Shown piece after piece: positions 1-7,474 of a stretch of DNA of 64,000 nt. Numbering within the stretch: the first letter of the stretch is position 1; each line of letters opens with the position of its first letter. A program made the position numbers and the translations under genes. The notes beneath the pieces were generated by a model. That model had not been told where the DNA came from, searched no databases, and was given only the letters and a program-made list of their open reading frames with translations. Source of the stretch: Rubrivivax sp. SCN 71-131. GTDB taxonomy: Bacteria; Pseudomonadota; Gammaproteobacteria; Burkholderiales; Burkholderiaceae_C. The stretch spans positions 440 to 64,439 of the forward strand of contig MEFD01000017.1 of the NCBI GenBank assembly GCA_001724995.1, given 5' to 3'.

Positions 1-185
1 ACCGGGACGGGACTCTCACCCGTTGGACTGGCGCAGCATGCAGCAGCTCCGCCTCCCCCTTGCGGGTTCAGCCGAGCCTTTGCTTCGTGACGCACCATGG
101 GCGCATTGTCGGTCGTCGGGCCTTCGAATGCTGCGTGCAAACCCGTGCAACCCGCCGCGCGCCTGGCGCGCCTAGATTGGAGGGC

Positions 186-1061
186 ATGAGCACCGCCACC
201 ACCCCCGCCCTTCCCGTGATCGGCCGCCCGCGCGGCGTCGAGCGCCTCGTCCAGGGCCGGCCCACGCGCGATGGCGCCGGCGTGCGCCTGACGCGCGTGC
301 TGACGCACGACCTGCAGCGTCGCCTGGACCCCTTCCTCATGCTGGACGCTTTCGGCTCCGAGCAGCGCGACGACTACATCGCCGGCTTTCCCGATCACCC
401 GCACCGCGGCTTCGAGACGATCACCGTCATGCTCGAGGGCCGCATGCGCCACCGCGACAGCGCCGGTCACGAGGGCCTGCTGCAGAGCGGCGGCGTGCAG
501 TGGATGACCGCCGCCCGCGGCGTCATCCACAGCGAGATGCCCGAGCAGGAGGACGGCCGCATGGAGGGCTTCCAGTTCTGGCTCAACCTGCCCGCGGCAG
601 ACAAGCTCGGCGCGCCCTGGTACCGCGACTTCGCCGCTGCCGAGATTGCGCAGTGGCAGGGCGAGGGCGCGTCGGCGCGCGTCATCGCCGGCAGCGCCAT
701 GGGCGTGCAGGCGCAGGTGCAGCGGCCGGCGACGCAGCCGCTGATCCTGGATCTCCAGCTCGACGCCGGCGCACGCTTCGCGCAGCCGCTGCCGCCCACG
801 CACAACGCCTTCGTCTACGTCTACCGCGGCGAGTTGCTCGTCGGCACGCAGCCCGTGCCGGCCGAGCGCATGGCGATCCTCGCCCATGCCGCAGACAGCG
901 ACGGCGTCGTGCTGCAGGCCTCGCCGCAGGGTGCGCGTGCGCTGCTCGTGGCCGGCCGGCCGCTGGCCGAACCGATCGTGCAGTACGGCCCGTTCGTCAT
1001 GAACACCCAGGCCGAGATCGTGCAGGCGGTCGAGGACTACCGCGACGGGCGTCTGGCCTGA
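186..1061 (+). CDS. Pirin family protein
   Basis: This gene encodes a 291-residue bicupin of the pirin family (YhhW/Pir type). The family binds a metal through histidines in the N-terminal cupin, and some members have quercetinase-like activity. The sequence shows the hallmark HPHRGFE near residues 71-77 and HSEMPE near 115-120, and an intact C-terminal cupin half. The ORF track starts at 60, but the ATG at 186 fits the family N-terminus and follows AGGG. A TAGATT hexamer (173-178) lies only 7 nt before that ATG, so the transcript may be nearly leaderless. The gene stands alone and converges on the small ORF at 1037-1333. The family call is secure; the substrate is unknown. Confidence 0.9.
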   Translation: MSTATTPALPVIGRPRGVERLVQGRPTRDGAGVRLTRVLTHDLQRRLDPFLMLDAFGSEQRDDYIAGFPDHPHRGFETITVMLEGRMRHRDSAGHEGLLQSGGVQWMTAARGVIHSEMPEQEDGRMEGFQFWLNLPAADKLGAPWYRDFAAAEIAQWQGEGASARVIAGSAMGVQAQVQRPATQPLILDLQLDAGARFAQPLPPTHNAFVYVYRGELLVGTQPVPAERMAILAHAADSDGVVLQASPQGARALLVAGRPLAEPIVQYGPFVMNTQAEIVQAVEDYRDGRLA

Positions 1062-1333
1062 CGCGGCGCCGCGCGGCACGGAGCGGGCCCGTCCAGGCCC
1101 AGCAGCGCCTGCACCGCGAAGTCCAGCGGGACGTCCCGGTGCTCGATCACCGCCAGCCCCGCGAGCAGTTCGTGGCTGGAATCGAACCAGCCGCACGCGC
1201 CGGGCTCCTCATGCGGAGCAGCCGGCGCGGGCGGCGCCGTTGCCACGGTGCAGAGCCCTCGATCGTGCGGCCACCGGGCAGCGCCGGCCCGGCGCCGCCA
1301 CCAGGCGAGCGCCAAATGCATCCATCGTCCCAT
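1037..1333 (-). CDS. Small conserved hypothetical (GWFDSSHEL-type)
   Basis: This 98-residue ORF has no function I can name. It has a basic N-terminus, a proline/alanine-rich middle and a core reading CGWFDSSHELLAGLAVIEH. From memory, that core resembles small unannotated proteins found in Comamonadaceae and relatives. The ATG at 1333 is preceded by GGGAGACGAGG, a plausible ribosome-binding site. Its 3' end overlaps the convergent pirin gene by 25 nt. The two N-terminal tryptophans and the acidic core argue against an antisense shadow, but no known domain is visible. If it is rejected, 1062-1486 is an empty intergenic stretch. Confidence 0.5.
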   Translation of the reverse strand: MGRWMHLALAWWRRRAGAARWPHDRGLCTVATAPPAPAAPHEEPGACGWFDSSHELLAGLAVIEHRDVPLDFAVQALLGLDGPAPCRAAPRQARRPSR

Positions 1334-1486
1334 CCTCGTCTCCCGCGGCCCTTCGATGGGTGGCCGCCACGGACGCGGATGCTCGCGGCTGCTGCAGCCG
1401 GCAACCATCGCCTTCTCGGTCGGGTCGTTGGGGGCCCCCGCCGGCACCCCCCCGCCAGGCGCGCCGGCCCCTCCCTCATCCGGGGG

Positions 1487-2104
1487 TCAGACCGACGGCG
1501 GTACGCTGTCGATGAAGCTCGGACGCGCCGCCAGCTTGTCCAGCAAGCGGCCGAGGTTGGGACGCGAAGCGCGCCAGTCCAGTTCGGCGAAGCGGAAGTC
1601 GAGGTAGGACAGCGCCGTGCCCACCGCGACGTCGGCGAGCGTGAACTGATGACTCGCGCACCAGGGCTTGTCCGCCAGGCCCTGCGCCATCGAGTCGAGC
1701 GCCGCCTGCACGCGCGACAGCTGGCGTTCGATCCAGGCCGGGCAGCGCTGCTCGGCGCTGCGCCCGGGCCACCACTGCTCGAGCCGCGCCGCAACGGCGG
1801 CGTCCAGCACGCCGTCGGCAAGCGCCTCCCAGGTGCGCACCTCGGTGCGCTGGCGGCCCGCCGGGGGAATCAGCCGCCCCACCGGCGACAGCATGTCCAG
1901 GTGCTCGACGATGACGCGCGAATCGAAGACCGCCTCGCCGCCTTCCATCACCAGGCAAGGCACCTTGCCCAGCGGGTTGGAGACCAGCACCTGGTCGTTC
2001 GCCCAGGGATCCTCGGGCACGAAGTGGTAGTCCAGCTTCTTCTCGGCCAGCACGACGCGCACCTTGCGCACGTAAGGACTGGTGAGCGAGCCGATCAGTT
2101 TCAT
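1487..2104 (-). CDS. Glutathione S-transferase, YibF-like
   Basis: This 205-residue protein has an N-terminal thioredoxin-fold GST domain starting MKLIGSLTSPYVRKVRV, with the NPLGKVPCL and FDSRVIVEHL motifs typical of glutathione binding. An all-alpha C-terminal domain carries FTLADVAVGTALSYLDFR. The overall pattern resembles E. coli YibF, a GST-like protein of uncertain substrate. The start at 2104 is preferred over the 320-aa ORF, whose first 115 residues are an arginine/cysteine-rich shadow. A TAGAAT -10-like hexamer lies at 2151-2146 on the same strand. The protein is probably cytoplasmic. Confidence 0.9.
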   Translation of the reverse strand: MKLIGSLTSPYVRKVRVVLAEKKLDYHFVPEDPWANDQVLVSNPLGKVPCLVMEGGEAVFDSRVIVEHLDMLSPVGRLIPPAGRQRTEVRTWEALADGVLDAAVAARLEQWWPGRSAEQRCPAWIERQLSRVQAALDSMAQGLADKPWCASHQFTLADVAVGTALSYLDFRFAELDWRASRPNLGRLLDKLAARPSFIDSVPPSV

Positions 2105-2145
2105 GGAAAGCAGGCGGGCGCACCCGACGCGATGGGGTGCGCAGG

Positions 2146-2151
2146 ATTCTA
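2146..2151 (-). promoter_or_regulatory. Candidate -10 box for the GST gene
   Basis: The minus strand reads TAGAAT, about 42 nt before the GST ATG. The same hexamer recurs before kdsD, maeB, leuS and bamE in this window. No convincing -35 hexamer was seen, so this is an inference from recurrence. Confidence 0.4.
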
Positions 2152-2195
2152 GCGACGCGCCCGCGGACGCAGCGGCGCCGCACCGACCTTGGCGC

Positions 2196-3047
2196 TCAGG
2201 CCGCCCGCACGCCGGCGTGCTCGCGCTTGTGCGCCTGCAGCACCTCTTCCTCGAGCTGGCGCGCCATGCGCAGCACCAGCGTCGTATCCAGGTCCACCTG
2301 GGGCGCCAGGGCAGCCACCGCGGCATCCAGCCGCGGCGAACGGTCCGACGCTTGCGGCGCCATGAGCGCCGCAACGATCGCCGACAGCGCAAGAATGCCG
2401 CGACGCTGCAGTGCCGCCGGGAACTCGAGCGTCGCCTGCACGCTGACATGGTGGCGCACGCTGGCCACGGCCGCCGGCCCCAGGCCCCAGCTCTCGCACA
2501 GCGCCGCCCCGAGCGCGTCGTGGCTGACGCCGAAGCCGGCGTGCTCCAGCGTCAGCAGCTCCGTATCGGTGGTCGCCGCGCGCAGCATCGAGCGGTAGTG
2601 GTCGGCAGCATGCCGGAACAGCACCGCCTTGCCGCACTCCTCGAACAGCCCGGCGGAGTGCGCGGCCCAGGCGTCCAGCGACATGCGCTGCGCCAGCCGC
2701 CCCATCAGCACGCCGCGCACCGCCGCGCGCGACCATAGCGGCTCCAGCTCGATGGCCGGCGGGAAGGCCGCGCGCAGGCCCATCTCGAAGGTGATGGCGG
2801 CGACCTCACGCATGCCCAGGTAGGTGATCGCCTGCTGCACGCTCTGCACGCGGCCCTTGAGCCCGTAGAGCGAGGAATTGACCGCCTTCATGACCGCCGC
2901 GGCCAGCGCCATGTCGGATTCGATGAGCTGGGCGATAGCCGCCAGGTTCAGCTCCTCCTCGGCCATCAGCAGCGACAGCCGCACCAGGCTGTCGGGCTGA
3001 GCGGGGATGGCGATGTCGAGCGTGCGGAGTTCGGGATTGACGGACAT
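2196..3047 (-). CDS. HDOD domain protein
   Basis: This 283-residue protein is made almost entirely of an HDOD domain, a helical relative of HD phosphohydrolases that lacks the metal ligands and is linked to signalling and regulation. Family features include the early IPAQPDSLVRL segment, MKAVNSSLYG near residue 58, the VQQAITYLGMREV helix and the later RHHVSVQATLE region. No GGDEF, EAL or receiver domain is fused, so any output is probably through protein contacts. The start at 3047 trims 24 residues of proline/alanine-rich shadow from the ORF. It stands alone upstream of the GST gene, 91 bp away. The partner is unknown. Confidence 0.85.
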   Translation of the reverse strand: MSVNPELRTLDIAIPAQPDSLVRLSLLMAEEELNLAAIAQLIESDMALAAAVMKAVNSSLYGLKGRVQSVQQAITYLGMREVAAITFEMGLRAAFPPAIELEPLWSRAAVRGVLMGRLAQRMSLDAWAAHSAGLFEECGKAVLFRHAADHYRSMLRAATTDTELLTLEHAGFGVSHDALGAALCESWGLGPAAVASVRHHVSVQATLEFPAALQRRGILALSAIVAALMAPQASDRSPRLDAAVAALAPQVDLDTTLVLRMARQLEEEVLQAHKREHAGVRAA

Positions 3048-3265
3048 GGTGGCCTCGGCTGGCTGGGCGGTGGGCGGCGCGCCCGACGCACGGACGCCCG
3101 CACCCGGGCAGGCGGCCACGCCTCACGCGGCGAGGCCCTCGAGCCATGCTAGGGCGGGCACGACGCGCCAAGGACCGGAATTGCCGGGCTGCGGCCCGCC
3201 TGCTCGGCCGATCGGGGGCAAGGCCCGCGCTCCCGACGTCGCCCGCGCCCGCAACGGACAAAGGA

Positions 3266-3297
3266 AAGGCGCCGACCGCTGGTTGGCGGGGCGCCTT
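3266..3297 (-). terminator. Hairpin with T-rich tail
   Basis: An 8-bp stem (AAGGCGCC/GGCGCCTT) encloses a 16-nt loop that can itself fold a short CCGC/GCGG stem. Read on the minus strand it is followed by TTTCCTTTG, as in an intrinsic terminator. It lies about 215 nt downstream of the GMC oxidoreductase stop. Confidence 0.5.
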
Positions 3298-3464
3298 CAA
3301 GGCCGGGCTGTGCCCGGACACTGTCGTTGTGCTTGGCCGTGACGGCTGTGAATGTCTCCTCGAGCCCCCGCCCAGACGCCTGCCCTGCTGGGCCCGACGC
3401 TGCGAGTGGGCGCAATGTAGCGAGGTGCGCCGAGTGCTCGTATCCGGACTTTCCCGTCATCCAG

Positions 3465-3484
3465 ACCCCTGCTTGCAGGGGGTC
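3465..3484 (-). terminator. Short GC hairpin after the GMC oxidoreductase
   Basis: CCCCTGC/GCAGGGG forms a perfect 7-bp stem with a very small loop, 28 nt beyond the GMC oxidoreductase stop codon. No T tract follows, so it may be a processed 3' end rather than a classic intrinsic terminator. Confidence 0.4.
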
Positions 3485-3512
3485 GCAGCGTCGTCCGCTT
3501 CTGCGCATCAAA

Positions 3513-5168
3513 TCAAGCAGCGAGCACCCACTCCGCGGCACGCTCGGCGATCATTAGGGTTGGCGCATTCGTGTTGCCGCTGGTGATGGTGGGCATGACG
3601 CTCGCATCGGCGATGCGCACGCCCGCCACGCCACGCAGGCGCAGACGCGCGTCGACCACGGCCTGGGGATCGTCCTGGCGGCCCATGCGGCAGGTCCCCA
3701 CCGGGTGGAAGATGGTGGTGCCGATGTCGCCGGCCAGTCGCGCCAGTTCCTCCTCGCTCTGGAACTGCACGCCGGGCTTGAGTTCGCGCGGCCGGTAGCG
3801 GGCGAGCGCCGGCATGGCCACGATGCGACGCGCCAGCTGCAGCGAATCCGCGGCCACGCGCCGGTCCGCCGGGGTCGAGAGATAGTTGGCCAGGATGCGC
3901 GGCGCGTCCCCTGGCCGCGGCGAATGCACGCGCACGAAGCCGCGCGACGACGGGTTGAGGTTGCAGACGCTGGCGGTGAAGGCATCGAAGCGGTGCAGCG
4001 GCTCGCCGAAGGCCTCCAACGACAGCGGCTGCACGTGGAACTCGACGTTGGGCCAGCGGTGGCGCGGCGACGAGCGCGTGAAGGCACCCAGCTGCGATGG
4101 CGCCATGCTCATCGGCCCGCTGCGCAGCAGCGCGTACTCCAGGCCGATCAGCGCCTTGCCCCAGAGCGAGTGCGCCATCGTGTTGAGCGTGCGCACGCCC
4201 TCGACGCCGAAGACGGCGCGGATCTGCAGGTGATCCTGCAGGTTCTCGCCGACCCCGGCATGCAGCAGGCGCGGCGCGATCCCGGCGTGCTGCAGGACGC
4301 CCTCGGGTCCGATGCCCGAGAGCTGCAGGATCTGCGGCGTGCCGATCGCCCCGGCGCAGAGGATGAGCTCGCGCCGGCAACGCCACTGCTGCGCAGCGCC
4401 GCCGCCGACGGGCACGACTTCGATGCCCTCGGCACGCAGCGGCGACCCCTCCTGCAGCAGCAGGCGCGTCGTCTGCCAGCCGGTGCGCACGTCCAGGTTG
4501 GGGCGCTTCATCACCGGGCGCAGGAAGGCCTTGCTCGCGCTCCAGCGCACGCCGCGGCGCTGGTTGACCTCGAAGTAGCCCACGCCTTCGTTGTCGCCGC
4601 GGTTGAAGTCCTCGGTCGGCGGCACGCCGGCCTGCTGCGCCGCGGCGGCAAAGGCGTCCAGGATGTCCCAGGACAGGCGCTGGCGCTCGACGCGCCACTC
4701 GGCGCCCGCGCGTTGCCCGCTGGCGTCGAACCCGCCGCCACCGTGCAGCCCGTCCGAGCCGCGCCAGTGATCCTCGTGGCGCTTGAAGTAGGGCAGGCAG
4801 AAGTCCCAGCGCCAGCGCGCGTCCCCGGTCAGCTCCGACCAGGAGTCGTAGTCGCGCGACTGGCCGCGCATGTAGATCATGCCGTTGATGCTCGAGCAAC
4901 CCCCGAGCACCTTGCCGCGCGGGTAGCGCAGCGAACGCCCGTTGAGCCCCGGGTCGGGCTCGGTGCGGTAGAGCCAGTCTGTGCGCGGGTTGCCGATGCA
5001 GTGCAGGTAGCCCACCGGGATGTGGATCCACAGGTAATCGTCGCGCCCGCCGGCTTCCACCAGCAGCACGCGCGTACCGGCCGCGGCACTCAGCCGGTTG
5101 GCCATCAGGCAGCCGGCCGTGCCGGCACCGACGACGATGTAGTCCCATTGGACTTCGTTACCGCTCAT
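3513..5168 (-). CDS. GMC family FAD oxidoreductase (choline dehydrogenase-like)
   Basis: This 551-residue flavoprotein belongs to the glucose-methanol-choline family, which oxidises alcohols to aldehydes with FAD. The Rossmann dinucleotide motif VGAGTAG lies at residues 13-19. The GMC signature GGCSSING lies near 89-96, with Cys where many members have Ser. The C-terminal active-site block FHPVGTCRMG and the final SGNTNAPTLMIAERAA motif are present. The start at 5168 follows GGAGCGGGA, and the 36 upstream residues of the ORF are alanine/glycine-rich shadow. There is no signal peptide and no neighbouring betaine or alcohol pathway gene, so the substrate cannot be assigned. Confidence 0.92.
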   Translation of the reverse strand: MSGNEVQWDYIVVGAGTAGCLMANRLSAAAGTRVLLVEAGGRDDYLWIHIPVGYLHCIGNPRTDWLYRTEPDPGLNGRSLRYPRGKVLGGCSSINGMIYMRGQSRDYDSWSELTGDARWRWDFCLPYFKRHEDHWRGSDGLHGGGGFDASGQRAGAEWRVERQRLSWDILDAFAAAAQQAGVPPTEDFNRGDNEGVGYFEVNQRRGVRWSASKAFLRPVMKRPNLDVRTGWQTTRLLLQEGSPLRAEGIEVVPVGGGAAQQWRCRRELILCAGAIGTPQILQLSGIGPEGVLQHAGIAPRLLHAGVGENLQDHLQIRAVFGVEGVRTLNTMAHSLWGKALIGLEYALLRSGPMSMAPSQLGAFTRSSPRHRWPNVEFHVQPLSLEAFGEPLHRFDAFTASVCNLNPSSRGFVRVHSPRPGDAPRILANYLSTPADRRVAADSLQLARRIVAMPALARYRPRELKPGVQFQSEEELARLAGDIGTTIFHPVGTCRMGRQDDPQAVVDARLRLRGVAGVRIADASVMPTITSGNTNAPTLMIAERAAEWVLAA

Positions 5169-5493
5169 TCCCGCTCCTGCAGCGCCGGCCGGCGCGCCGC
5201 GCGCGATCGCCCTTGCCGCGATGCTGGCACCGGCCGCGCCCGCCTGGCCTGCGGACTTGTGCTCATGGGCGCGCACTTGACCGGGGTTGACGCCGCGGAC
5301 GGCGCTCGGATTGAGGGTTTACCCTGGGCGCGACAAAACAACACTTGACGACGCCGCGCTTTACGGGCAAGCATGGAGAACGCTCTAATAGCCGGGTCTG
5401 TGTCTGGATGCCGCGCCTTTCGCCCCGAAAAAGAGGTCACGCAGGGTTGAAGCTCCACATGGTTTCATCGCTATTTTGTTGAGGGCTTCTTTC
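5169..5493. other. Upstream region of the RRM gene
   Basis: This 325-bp spacer lies between the divergent GMC oxidoreductase and RRM genes. TTGACC/TTGACG hexamers occur near 5278-5295 and 5345-5350, but no well-spaced -10 box was found. The last 100 nt are relatively A/T-rich, ending in TATTTTGTTGAGGG before the GTG start. That would suit a long regulated leader, as seen for cold-inducible RNA-binding proteins elsewhere; this is an inference. Confidence 0.35.
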
Positions 5494-5958
5494 GTGGGTA
5501 ACAAACTCTATGTCGGCAACCTGGCCTACTCGGTGCGCGACGAATCGCTGCAACAGGCGTTCTCGCAGTACGGCCACGTGACCTCCGCCAAGGTCATGAT
5601 GGACCGCGACACCGGCCGCTCCAAGGGCTTCGGCTTCGTGGAGATGGGCTCCGACGCCGAGGCGCAGGCGGCGATCAACGGCATGAACGGCCAGCCGCTG
5701 GAGGGCCGCGCGATCGTGGTCAACGAAGCGCGTCCGCGCGAAGACCGTCCGGGCGGCGGCTACGGTGGCGGTGGCGGTGGCAGCCGCGGCGGCTACGGCG
5801 GCGGCGGTGGCGGTGGCGGCTACGGTGGTGGCGGCGGCGGTTACGGCGGCGGCGGTGGTGGCGGTGGTCGCAGCCCCTACGGCGGCGGCGGTCGCAGCCC
5901 CTACGGCGGCGGCGGCCGCGGCGGTAGCGGCGGCGGCGGTGGCCGCGGCGGCTACTAG
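5494..5958 (+). CDS. Glycine-rich RRM RNA-binding protein
   Basis: This is a 154-residue protein with one N-terminal RNA-recognition motif (residues 1-80). Its RNP2 is KLYVGNLAY and its RNP1 is SKGFGFVEM. The second half is almost pure glycine with interspersed Tyr, Arg and Ser, including a duplicated RSPYGGGG unit. This architecture matches bacterial and plant glycine-rich RNA chaperones, many cold-induced. The ORF track begins at TTG 5476, but GTG 5494 gives the usual MGNKLYVGN start with GAGGG 8 nt upstream. The glycine tract is encoded by nearly identical GGCGGC runs, so its length may vary between strains. Confidence 0.9.
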   Translation: MGNKLYVGNLAYSVRDESLQQAFSQYGHVTSAKVMMDRDTGRSKGFGFVEMGSDAEAQAAINGMNGQPLEGRAIVVNEARPREDRPGGGYGGGGGGSRGGYGGGGGGGGYGGGGGGYGGGGGGGGRSPYGGGGRSPYGGGGRGGSGGGGGRGGY

Positions 5959-5970
5959 GCAGCTCCCACA

Positions 5971-5992
5971 GACGGGCTGACCGCAGCCCGTC
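5971..5992 (+). terminator. Hairpin after the RRM gene
   Basis: GACGGGCTG/CAGCCCGTC makes a perfect 9-bp stem with an ACCG loop, 12 nt after the RRM stop codon. No T tract follows. A stronger hairpin lies further on at 6116-6141. Confidence 0.5.
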
Positions 5993-6115
5993 CCGAAGGG
6001 CTCGAGCCAGGTGGCAGAGCCCCGTTCGCTTGACCGCGCCGCGCGCCACGCGCCGCGGTGCAGCACAGCAGAATCACACCCGACGCGCGCTGAAGCGGGT
6101 TTCGGGGCGTCCGGA

Positions 6116-6141
6116 CCAAGGCCCGCCCGCGCGGGCCTTGG
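6116..6141 (+). terminator. Strong terminator between convergent RRM and lptC genes
   Basis: CCAAGGCCCGC/GCGGGCCTTGG is a perfect 11-bp stem with a CCGC tetraloop, followed on the plus strand by TGCTTCTC. It sits between convergent genes and could stop transcription from both sides. Confidence 0.7.
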
Positions 6142-6161
6142 TGCTTCTCGGCGCCGCCGAA

Positions 6162-6860
6162 TCAGCTCCCCGCGCGTGACGCCGCCGCCGGCGGAGTCTG
6201 CAGGCGCACGCGCAGCCGGCCCTGCAGTTGCAGCAGCCGCTTGCCGTGGTCGTAGTTCAGCCCCTGCGCTTGCAGTTCGTCGGCGCCGAGGTTGACGACC
6301 ACCGGCCGATCGGTTCGCACCTGCTCGGTGACGAGAAAGGCGTGCAGGAAGTCGCTGCGCATCAGCAGCGGCCGGCCGCGCGCGTCACTGCTGCTCACGC
6401 GTGCGCCCCCCACGAGTCGCACCTCGCTCAAGTCCCCATCGGTCAGCGCGCGCGCCGCCTGCGCGTCGGTGCGGCGGCCATCCGTGCCCACGGCCTGGAT
6501 GCGCGCGTCGTCGATCTCGTAGCGGTCGGTGTCGGGATAGTGCCGCACTTCCGCGCCCTCGACGCGCACGCGCATCTGCCCGCTGCGGTCGAAGCGCTCG
6601 ATGACGAAGCGGCCCATCCTGTAGTCAGGCTCGCGTCGGAGCTCCGTGCTCGACTGCGGCTCCACCGGACCCGGGGTGTTCTTGACCAGCCACCAGCTCG
6701 CCAGCGCGAGCAGCGTCATCAGCAGCAGCGGCAGATAGGTCGACAGCGCATCCCGCAGCCGCTGCGGCCAGGCCTGCGCGTGCCGTGGCAGCGCTCCGGG
6801 CACCGGGCCGAGCGAAATCGGCACTTCGGGCAGGTCGGGCAGATGCAGTTCGACGGACAT
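6162..6860 (-). CDS. lptC: LPS export protein LptC
   Basis: This 232-residue bitopic inner-membrane protein passes lipopolysaccharide from the LptBFG extractor to the LptA bridge. A proline-rich cytoplasmic segment of about 40 residues is followed by one transmembrane helix (YLPLLLMTLLALASWWLV). The periplasmic beta-jellyroll has family-typical Y(E/D)IDDARI, DARGRPLLMRSDF and TDRPVVVNLGADELQAQGLNYDH segments. It follows kdsC with a 38-bp gap in a minus-strand operon. In most Burkholderiales lptA, lptB and rpoN come next; here a terminator and a convergent gene follow instead. Confidence 0.93.
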   Translation of the reverse strand: MSVELHLPDLPEVPISLGPVPGALPRHAQAWPQRLRDALSTYLPLLLMTLLALASWWLVKNTPGPVEPQSSTELRREPDYRMGRFVIERFDRSGQMRVRVEGAEVRHYPDTDRYEIDDARIQAVGTDGRRTDAQAARALTDGDLSEVRLVGGARVSSSDARGRPLLMRSDFLHAFLVTEQVRTDRPVVVNLGADELQAQGLNYDHGKRLLQLQGRLRVRLQTPPAAASRAGS

Positions 6861-6898
6861 CGGCGGCGGCGCCCGGCGGCAAGAAGCTCTGGGGCGCG

Positions 6899-7474
6899 CT
6901 AGCGCGCGTCCAGCGTCCCCATGTGGGCGCCGAGCAGGCGCGCGTACTGGCCGCCGCCCATCAGCAGCAGGTCGCAGAACTCGCGCGCCGCGCCATGCCC
7001 GCCGCGGGCCGCCGTCACGTGGTGGGCGATCGCCTTCACCTCGGGGTGGGCGTTGGCCGGCGCACAGGCCAGGCCCGCACAGGCCAGCAGCGGCAGGTCG
7101 GGCCAGTCGTCGCCGATGGCCGCGGCCTCGGACCAGTCCAGGCCGCGTTCGGCCAGCACCGCCGCGGCGGCGGCGTGCTTGTCGCGCACGCCGTAGAGCG
7201 CGCGCGACAGCCCGAGGTCGTCGATGCGGCGCCGCAGCGCCGCCGAGTCGCGACCGCTGATCACCACCGGCTCGATGCCCGCGCGCACAAGCAGCTTCAG
7301 GCCATGGCCATCGAGCGTGCTGAAGGCCTTGATCGCCTCGCCGCCGTGCTCGCCGATGTAGATGCGCCCGTCCGTGAGCACGCCGTCGACGTCGAAGAAC
7401 GCCATGCGCATGCCGATCCCGCGACCCTGGGCACGCAGCAGCAGCTCCGGCGCAAAGCGCAGCACCGCTCCCAT
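6899..7474 (-). CDS. kdsC: 3-deoxy-D-manno-octulosonate 8-phosphate phosphatase
   Basis: This HAD-superfamily phosphatase of 191 residues converts Kdo-8-phosphate to Kdo for LPS inner-core synthesis. The catalytic DxD lies in FFDVDGVLTDG (near residues 26-36). Motif II lies in VVISGRDSAAL and motif IV in IGDDWPDLPLL. It has no cap domain, as expected for a KdsC that works as a tetramer. Its ATG overlaps the kdsD stop codon (TGATG), so the two are translationally coupled. Confidence 0.95.
   Translation of the reverse strand: MGAVLRFAPELLLRAQGRGIGMRMAFFDVDGVLTDGRIYIGEHGGEAIKAFSTLDGHGLKLLVRAGIEPVVISGRDSAALRRRIDDLGLSRALYGVRDKHAAAAAVLAERGLDWSEAAAIGDDWPDLPLLACAGLACAPANAHPEVKAIAHHVTAARGGHGAAREFCDLLLMGGGQYARLLGAHMGTLDAR

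Larger units (their letters stand above)
3048..3512. other. Gene-free stretch between HDOD and GMC genes
   Basis: This 465-bp spacer has no convincing coding frame; the ORF-track entries here look like shadows. It holds two clear hairpins (3266-3297 and 3465-3484). Both read as terminator-like on the minus strand, downstream of the GMC oxidoreductase gene. The roughly 170 nt between them could hold a small RNA, but nothing in the sequence proves it. Confidence 0.5.

Noticed and set aside
1-60. Possible tRNA remnant at the window start (GGGTTCAGCC)
   Set aside because: No cloverleaf arms could be built around it.
5750-5955. Repeats in the glycine tract as a CRISPR or satellite
   Set aside because: They are in-frame glycine codons of the RRM protein.
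5437-6066. Alanine-rich minus-strand ORF opposite the RRM gene
   Set aside because: It is the reverse reading of the glycine codon tract (GGC to GCC) and has no start-site support.
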